A stretch of 64,000 bases of DNA from Schumannella sp. 10F1B-5-1 (GTDB taxonomy: Bacteria; Actinomycetota; Actinomycetes; Actinomycetales; Microbacteriaceae): contig NZ_VHQH01000038.1 in assembly GCF_006517535.1 (NCBI RefSeq), positions 1 to 64,000 of the forward strand. The letters run 5' to 3'. Positions 59,473-64,000 of this stretch are shown piece after piece. The notes under the pieces are model-generated. The model was not told the origin of the DNA. It saw nothing but the letters and a program-made list of their open reading frames with translations, and ran no database searches. A program made the position numbers and the translations under genes. Every line of letters starts with the position of its first letter. Positions within the stretch are counted from its first letter, which is position 1.

Positions 59473-60636
59473 GTGGCACGACCGAAGCAGCAGCGCATGG
59501 ACCCCCGCAAGCTCGACGACGCGATGAGCGGCACGTCGCCGAAGGCGGCCGCCACTCCCAAGGGATCCGCGTCCACCGCGAAGAAGGGCGGCGCGACCCC
59601 GAAGGCGAACGGCGCGGTCGCGAAGACCCGCCGCGGCGCCTCCGGTCCCGCCTCGGCCGCCGCGCGCGCCGGACGCAGCGAGCAGCAGGAGAACCGCGCC
59701 CGCGCCAACGCCGGGCGCTCGGGTCGCCCCGGCGGACGCCCCGTCTCAGTCGAGCGACCGCTGCGCTGGACCGACTGGATCAGCGCCGCCCGCCCGCAGA
59801 CCCTCGCGCTGGCGATCGCCCCGGTCGCGCTCGGCACCGCCACGGCAGGCCTCGTCGCGGGCGGCTGGACGCAGCACTGGGTGCGCGCGATCGCCTGCCT
59901 CGTCGTCGCGCTGGCCCTGCAGATCGGCGTGAACTTCGCCAACGACTACTCCGACGGCATCCGCGGAACCGACACCGTGCGTCAGGGCCCGGCTCGCCTG
60001 GTCGGCTCGGGCCGCGCGAAGCCGCGCACCGTGCTGATCGTGGCGCTCGTGTTCTTCGGCATCGCCGCGGTCGCCGGGGTGTTCCTCGTCGTCCGCAGCG
60101 AGCAGTGGTGGCTGCTGGCGGTCGGCGCGGTCTGCATCGTCGCCGCCTGGTTCTACACCGGCGGCAAGCGCCCCTACGGCTACATGGCGCTCGGCGAGGT
60201 CGCCGTGTTCATCTTCTTCGGCCTGGTCGCGACCGCCGGCACGATGTTCGTGCAGGTCGGCACGGTCAGCTTCGAGGCGTGGATGGCGGGCGTCGCCGCC
60301 GGCCTGTTCGCCTGCGCCGTGCTGATGGTCAACAACCTGCGCGATCGCGAGCAGGATGCGCTGGCCGGCAAGCGCACGCTGTCGGTGCTGATCGGCGACC
60401 TGCCGTCGCGTATTGCCTTCGGCGTGCTGCTGCTCGCGCCGTTCGTGATCAACGTGTTCTTCCTGCTGCTGTTCGACAACGCGCTCTACGTCTACTTCGT
60501 GCTCGTCGCGGCGCTGCCGGCGGTCGTCATCACGCTGACTGCGAAGACGGCGAAGGAGCTCGTGCTGGCGCTGCGCCTCAGCGTGCTCAGCTCGCTCGCG
60601 TTCGGGCTCGCGCTCGCCGCGGCGATCGCGTTCTAG
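59473..60636 (+). CDS. menA: 1,4-Dihydroxy-2-naphthoate prenyltransferase
   Basis: This 387-aa UbiA-family membrane prenyltransferase attaches the polyprenyl chain to the naphthoquinone ring. The catalytic Asp-rich motifs are NFANDYSDGIRGTD and NNLRDREQDALAGKRTL. It has about nine helices. It carries an unusual N-terminal extension of about 95 residues, rich in Ala, Lys and Gly and probably disordered; family homology starts at WISAARPQTLALAIAP. TAGGAT (59460-59465) is 7 nt before GTG 59473; ATG 59497 is an alternative. Confidence 0.92.
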   Translation: MARPKQQRMDPRKLDDAMSGTSPKAAATPKGSASTAKKGGATPKANGAVAKTRRGASGPASAAARAGRSEQQENRARANAGRSGRPGGRPVSVERPLRWTDWISAARPQTLALAIAPVALGTATAGLVAGGWTQHWVRAIACLVVALALQIGVNFANDYSDGIRGTDTVRQGPARLVGSGRAKPRTVLIVALVFFGIAAVAGVFLVVRSEQWWLLAVGAVCIVAAWFYTGGKRPYGYMALGEVAVFIFFGLVATAGTMFVQVGTVSFEAWMAGVAAGLFACAVLMVNNLRDREQDALAGKRTLSVLIGDLPSRIAFGVLLLAPFVINVFFLLLFDNALYVYFVLVAALPAVVITLTAKTAKELVLALRLSVLSSLAFGLALAAAIAF

Positions 60637-60657
60637 CCCGAAAGCGCAGGTCGGCGA

Positions 60658-60897
60658 CTAGCTCTCGTCGGCCGCGTCCTCGGCGCTCTCGTCGCTGGTG
60701 CGGCGCGGGCGCCGATTCGCCATCTGCTCGGCGACCTGGTCGCGCTGGCGGCGGAAGAAGATGAAGCCGACGCAGAAGCCGATCACGGCGGCGATGAGCG
60801 CGGCCCAGAGCCAGTCGATGCCGAGCATCAAGAGCACGATCAGCACGACGGCGAAGGTGCCCACACGGATGAGGGCGTAGCGCAACCAGGCGGGCAT
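60658..60897 (-). CDS. DUF4229 small membrane protein
   Basis: This 79-aa protein has two helices (LIRVGTFAVVLIVLLMLGI, WAALIAAVIGFCVGFIFF) followed by RRQRDQVAEQM and an acidic tail, the typical form of DUF4229, often found beside menA in actinobacteria. It faces menA. The start follows TACACT on the minus strand by 6 nt. Confidence 0.82.
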   Translation of the reverse strand: MPAWLRYALIRVGTFAVVLIVLLMLGIDWLWAALIAAVIGFCVGFIFFRRQRDQVAEQMANRRPRRTSDESAEDAADES

Positions 60898-60979
60898 CCC
60901 CCCAGTGTAGGAAGCGCGAGCCGGGAGTCCGCCGCACGGCGAGATGCCTCGGGTGCGCGCGCCGACGATGATGGAGGGG

Positions 60980-61399
60980 ATGCCGACGACGATCGAGACC
61001 GGAATCCCCCAGCGTGACGAGGCGGTCGCGCTCTATGAATCGGTGGGCTGGACGATCTACGTCGCCGACCCGGAACGTCTCATGCAGGCGTTCCACGGGT
61101 CCGACCTCGTGGTGACGGCGCGCGACGAGGTCGGACGGCTCGTCGGACTGGCTCGCACGGTCTCCGACGGCGCCACGATCGTCTATCTGCAGGATCTGCT
61201 CGTCGTGCCCGAGCTTCACCGGCAGGGTGTCGGGGGAGCCCTCCTCGACGAGGTGCTGCGGCGCTCGTCCAGAATCCGGCAGTTCGTGCTGCTCACCGAC
61301 GACGACGAGTCCCAGCGCGCGTTCTACGAGGCGCACGGCCTCGTCGAGGTGAGCGATATCGAGCCGCGACCGCTGCGATCGTTCGTGCGCATCGGCTGA
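60980..61399 (+). CDS. GNAT-family N-acetyltransferase
   Basis: This protein of about 139 aa has a GNAT fold: VYLQDLLVVPELHRQGVGGALLDEVL with the acetyl-CoA loop RQGVGG, and LTDDDESQRAFYEAHGL. The substrate is unknown. Several closely spaced ATGs (60968, 60971, 60980) make the start uncertain, and the GGAGGGG next to 60980 is too close to act for that codon. Confidence 0.85.
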   Translation: MPTTIETGIPQRDEAVALYESVGWTIYVADPERLMQAFHGSDLVVTARDEVGRLVGLARTVSDGATIVYLQDLLVVPELHRQGVGGALLDEVLRRSSRIRQFVLLTDDDESQRAFYEAHGLVEVSDIEPRPLRSFVRIG

Positions 61400-61482
61400 T
61401 CTGTCGTGCCCGGTCGCGCGCGCCCGCCCGCGTCCGCGCTCACCCGGAGTGACCCTCGGGAATCGCGACGTAGACTGCCCGT

Positions 61483-61872
61483 GTGGGCAAGGTCTATTTC
61501 ATCTACGGGCTGATCTCGCTCGCCGCCGTGGTCATCGCCGTGGTCGACATCGTGCGCACCGACGACCTGAAGATCAAGCACCTGCCGAAGTTCGCCTGGG
61601 TCATCATCGTGATCCTGCTGAGCCTGCTCGGCGCGCTGCTGTGGTTCTTCCTCGGAAAGGACCGCCCCGAGCGCGATCGCGCCGCCCGCCAGGCGCGCGA
61701 CGCCGGGCATCCCGTCGGCACCGGCTCGCTGCGCCTGACCCGCCCCGTCGCGCCCGACGACGACCCCGACTTCCTCCTCCAGCTGCGCAAGGAGCGCGAG
61801 CAGGAGGAGCGCATCCGCAAGCTCGAGCAGAAGCTCGCCGAGCTCGACGATGACAGCAAGCCCAAGGAGTAG
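61483..61872 (+). CDS. PLD-nuclease N-terminal-domain (PLDc_N) membrane protein
   Basis: This 129-aa protein has two N-terminal helices (FIYGLISLAAVVIAVVDIV, FAWVIIVILLSLLGALLWFFLG) with the DDLKIKHLPKFAW segment of the PLDc_N domain. A charged helical coiled-coil tail follows (LRKEREQEERIRKLEQKLAEL). It has no phospholipase domain and is probably an anchor or regulator. TAGACT (61471-61476) is 6 nt before the GTG. It overlaps menD by 23 nt. Confidence 0.85.
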   Translation: MGKVYFIYGLISLAAVVIAVVDIVRTDDLKIKHLPKFAWVIIVILLSLLGALLWFFLGKDRPERDRAARQARDAGHPVGTGSLRLTRPVAPDDDPDFLLQLRKEREQEERIRKLEQKLAELDDDSKPKE

Positions 61873-63619
61873 CTCGCCCGCCAGCGCCGTCGCCACCCTG
61901 CTGCTGCGGGGTCTGATCGCGCTCGGCGTGCGCGACCTGGTGCTCTGCCCGGGCTCGCGGTCGCAGGCGCTCGCCCTGGCCGCCGCCCAGCTCGAGCGCG
62001 ACGGCGAGCTGACCCTGCACGTGCGCCTCGACGAGCGCGGTGCCGGCTTCTTCGCGCTGGGCCTCGCGGTCGAGTCGGGCCGGCCGGTGCCGGTCGTGAT
62101 GACGAGCGGAACCGCGGTCGCCGAGCTGCACCCGGCCGTGCTCGAGGCCGCGCACTCGGGCGTTCCGCTGATCGTGCTGAGCGCCGACCGGCCCGCCGAG
62201 CTGCGCGGCATCGGCTCGAACCAGACGACGGTGCAGCCGGGGATGTTCGCCTCGGCGGTCGTCGGCGAGTGGGATGTCGCCGCGCCGGATGCACAGACCG
62301 ACGTGCCGGCGCGGGTCTCCGGCCTGCTCGGCCAGCTGGCCGCAGCCCTGGATGCGCGACCCGGGCCGCTGCACCTGAATCTGCAGTTCCGCGAGCCGCT
62401 GTCGGGGCCCGTGCCCGCGGAGCTGGAGCTGGTCACGGGCGAGGAGCTGCTGGCGGGCACGGGCGCCGTCGCTGAGACCGCCGCTGCGGCCGGGCCCGGA
62501 TCCGATGCCGCCGCTCCCGCATCCACCATCGACCCTCTCGTGCTGCGCCCCGAGCCCGGCACGGTCGTGATCGCCGGCGCCCGCGCGGGGGAGCGCGCCG
62601 AGCAGCTCTCCCGCGAGCTCGGCGCCCCGCTGCTCGCCGAGGTGTCGAGCGGCGCCCGCTTCGGGCCGAACGCCGTGCCCGCCTACCGCGAGCTGCTCGA
62701 CGAGCCCGGCTTCGGCGACGAGATCCGCCGGGTGGTCGTGCTCGGCCAGCCGACCCTCAACCGTCAGGTGCCCGCGCTGCTGCGGCGCGAGGGCGTCGAG
62801 ACGATCGTCGTGCGCGCACCGGGCCGCGACGCCTACGATCCGGCGGCCGTCGATGGGCGGCCCGCTCGCGTCGTCGACGACGTGGTCGTCGAGGACGAGC
62901 ATCCCGAGGGCACCCGCGCCTGGGTCGGACGCTGGGTGTTCGCGTCGCGCGCGCTGCTCGAGCAGCGCGCCGAGGACGTCGGCGCGGTCGACCCGCCCGC
63001 CGCGATCGACAGCACCGACTACCGCGAGCGCGCGGCGTTCGCCCGCTCGCAGCTCGAGCGGATGCGCCGCCCGGTGACGCGCGAGGAGCTGGCCGGCGCG
63101 GTCTGGTCGGCGACCTGGCCGCACGACCGCCTCGTGCTCGCGGCGTCGCGCCTCATCCGCGTCGCCGACGACACCGTGCCGGGCAAGCGCCTGCGCGTGC
63201 ACGCGAACCGCGGCCTGGCCGGGATCGACGGCACCGTCGCGACCGCGCTCGGGGTCGCCACGGAGTCGCAGCGCGAGGGTCGGTCGGCATCGGGCACGAC
63301 GCGGCTGCTCATCGGCGACCTCGCCCTGCTCCATGACGTCGGGTCGCTCGCGCTCACGCCCGGGGAGGCGCGGCCGCGCATCCAGGTCATCGTCGGCAAC
63401 GACGGCGGCGGCACGATCTTCGACGGCCTCGAGGTCGCCGGGTCAGCCGACCCGACGCTGTTCGACCGCGTGCAGCTGACGCCGCAGCAGGTCGACCTGT
63501 CGGCCCTCGCCGCCGCCTACGGCTGGGAGTTCCGTCGCATCGCGAACCGCGGCGAGCTCGACGAGGCGTTCAGCGCGAGCGCCGCGCCGACCCTGATCGA
63601 GGTCGTGCTCGGCCGGTGA
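61850..63619 (+). CDS. menD: SEPHCHC synthase MenD
   Basis: This 589-aa thiamine-diphosphate enzyme makes the first committed menaquinone intermediate from isochorismate and 2-oxoglutarate. It begins ATLLLRGLIALGVRDLVLCPGSRSQALALA. It has RLDERGAGFFALGLA (catalytic Glu), TSGTAVAELHPAVLEA, and the C-terminal ThDP-binding part with ANRGLAGIDGTVATALG, LIGDLALLHDVGSL and NDGGGTIFDGLE. A low-complexity linker of about 30 residues joins the domains. The ATG lies inside the previous gene. Confidence 0.94.
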   Translation: MTASPRSSSPASAVATLLLRGLIALGVRDLVLCPGSRSQALALAAAQLERDGELTLHVRLDERGAGFFALGLAVESGRPVPVVMTSGTAVAELHPAVLEAAHSGVPLIVLSADRPAELRGIGSNQTTVQPGMFASAVVGEWDVAAPDAQTDVPARVSGLLGQLAAALDARPGPLHLNLQFREPLSGPVPAELELVTGEELLAGTGAVAETAAAAGPGSDAAAPASTIDPLVLRPEPGTVVIAGARAGERAEQLSRELGAPLLAEVSSGARFGPNAVPAYRELLDEPGFGDEIRRVVVLGQPTLNRQVPALLRREGVETIVVRAPGRDAYDPAAVDGRPARVVDDVVVEDEHPEGTRAWVGRWVFASRALLEQRAEDVGAVDPPAAIDSTDYRERAAFARSQLERMRRPVTREELAGAVWSATWPHDRLVLAASRLIRVADDTVPGKRLRVHANRGLAGIDGTVATALGVATESQREGRSASGTTRLLIGDLALLHDVGSLALTPGEARPRIQVIVGNDGGGTIFDGLEVAGSADPTLFDRVQLTPQQVDLSALAAAYGWEFRRIANRGELDEAFSASAAPTLIEVVLGR

Positions 63620-63740
63620 GCCCGGAGGTCGGCGGCGGACCGCGCGCGCCCGGTCGCTGAACGGCGCCGAGCCGCGCGCCGGCCGACGCCGACGCGTTGC
63701 TCGACGCCTGACGCGCATCTGTCACCTGCTGTCGGCAGGT

Positions 63741-63833
63741 CGTACCCCATTCGTACCCCGATGGCTCCCCTGCGTCCCCCTCGTTGGGGACTGGGCATGT
63801 ACCCCGCGTGACCGCACACTGACTAAAACGTTT
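63741..63833 (+). promoter_or_regulatory. Regulatory region with CGTACCCC repeats and a LacI-like half-site palindrome
   Basis: CGTACCCC occurs at 63741-63748 and 63752-63759 (11-bp period), and GTACCCC again at 63799-63805. AAACGTTT (63826-63833), inside TAAAACGTTTGCGA, resembles LacI-family operators with a central CG. The segment 63620-64000 holds no complete gene; these signals probably control a gene that starts at the edge of the window. Confidence 0.45.
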
Positions 63834-63969
63834 GCGAAGCGCCGTCCCAGCGCCGCCGACGACCCGAAACGCAATACCCGCACCACCACCCGAAGCACCA
63901 CCGAACCCGACCGCGCCGCCGACACCGAAACCGGCGGCCGGCCCGGCCCTCGACACCGAAGGCACCGTC

Positions 63970-64000
63970 ATGCCCGCGCTCCGCCGCATCCTGCCCGTCC
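63970..64000 (+). CDS. Possible start of an exported protein gene (cut by window end)
   Basis: ATG 63970 opens a frame reading MPALRRILPV, which has the basic-then-hydrophobic look of the beginning of a signal peptide. No Shine-Dalgarno is obvious. With a LacI-like site upstream, a sugar-uptake protein would fit, but ten residues cannot show this. Confidence 0.3.
   Translation, partial: MPALRRILPV

Overview
The window is 64 kb of very GC-rich chromosome. It is densely packed, with many GTG starts, 4-nt stop/start overlaps (GTGA, ATGA) and TANNNT -10 boxes placed 6-8 nt upstream of start codons. Gene content (class I mevalonate pathway, menaquinone cluster next to the ResB/CcsB cytochrome c system, bS22 mini ribosomal protein, a 5-gene mevalonate operon) points to an aerobic actinobacterium, most likely family Microbacteriaceae. 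That placement is inference. No tRNA, rRNA, IS element, prophage or CRISPR array was seen.

Layout. 1-8 kb: end of a glycerol dehydrogenase, the rRNA methyltransferase RlmC, acetyl-CoA synthetase, a two-component flavin monooxygenase with its FMN reductase, a glutamine amidotransferase and a hypothetical gene. 8-16.7 kb: a divergent locus with two ferritin-like proteins around an acyl-CoA reductase-HAD fusion on one strand, and an SDR, a PlsC-type acyltransferase, an alkylglycerone-phosphate-synthase-like enzyme and a PfkB kinase on the other. I read this as an ether-lipid (alkylglycerol or plasmalogen-type) pathway. 16.7-25 kb: a secreted beta-helix protein, photolyase with a MarR regulator, a TetR regulator with a membrane protein, a PPOX protein and a RecQ helicase carrying a phosphoribosyltransferase-like tail. 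25-31 kb: the operon mvaK1-mvaD-mvaK2-mvaA-mvaS, fully overlapping, with an iron-box-like palindrome at its promoter. 31-46 kb: housekeeping genes (lipoprotein, quinone oxidoreductase, orphan winged-helix regulator, upp, tadA, LCP protein, cation transporter, proC, Trk/Ktr potassium uptake, ArsR, BldC-like protein, bS22, HAD hydrolase, glutaredoxin, amidohydrolase). 46-54.8 kb: archaeal-type AspRS, MerR/SulP pair, then the histidine phosphatase-TlpA-CcdA-ResB-CcsB cytochrome c assembly genes. 54.8-63.6 kb: menaquinone genes menC, menB, menE, menA, menD with small membrane proteins.

How the parts connect. The mevalonate operon would supply isoprenoid precursors, including the prenyl chain that MenA attaches to the naphthoquinone ring. 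Menaquinone and CcsB-assembled cytochrome c serve the same respiratory chain. The 8-16.7 kb locus has the steps needed to make a fatty alcohol and exchange it into dihydroxyacetone phosphate, giving ether-linked phospholipid precursors.

Between genes lie at least five families of hairpin-forming repeats, some present in several copies (stems built on GCAACTCAGCA, GTGGCCACC, CAAGGAGTTGCTG, GGGAGGGGTTTTC and GAGTTGCCC). The coding sequence shows a strong local bias: GGATGC/GCATCC is frequent while GGACGC/GCGTCC is rare.
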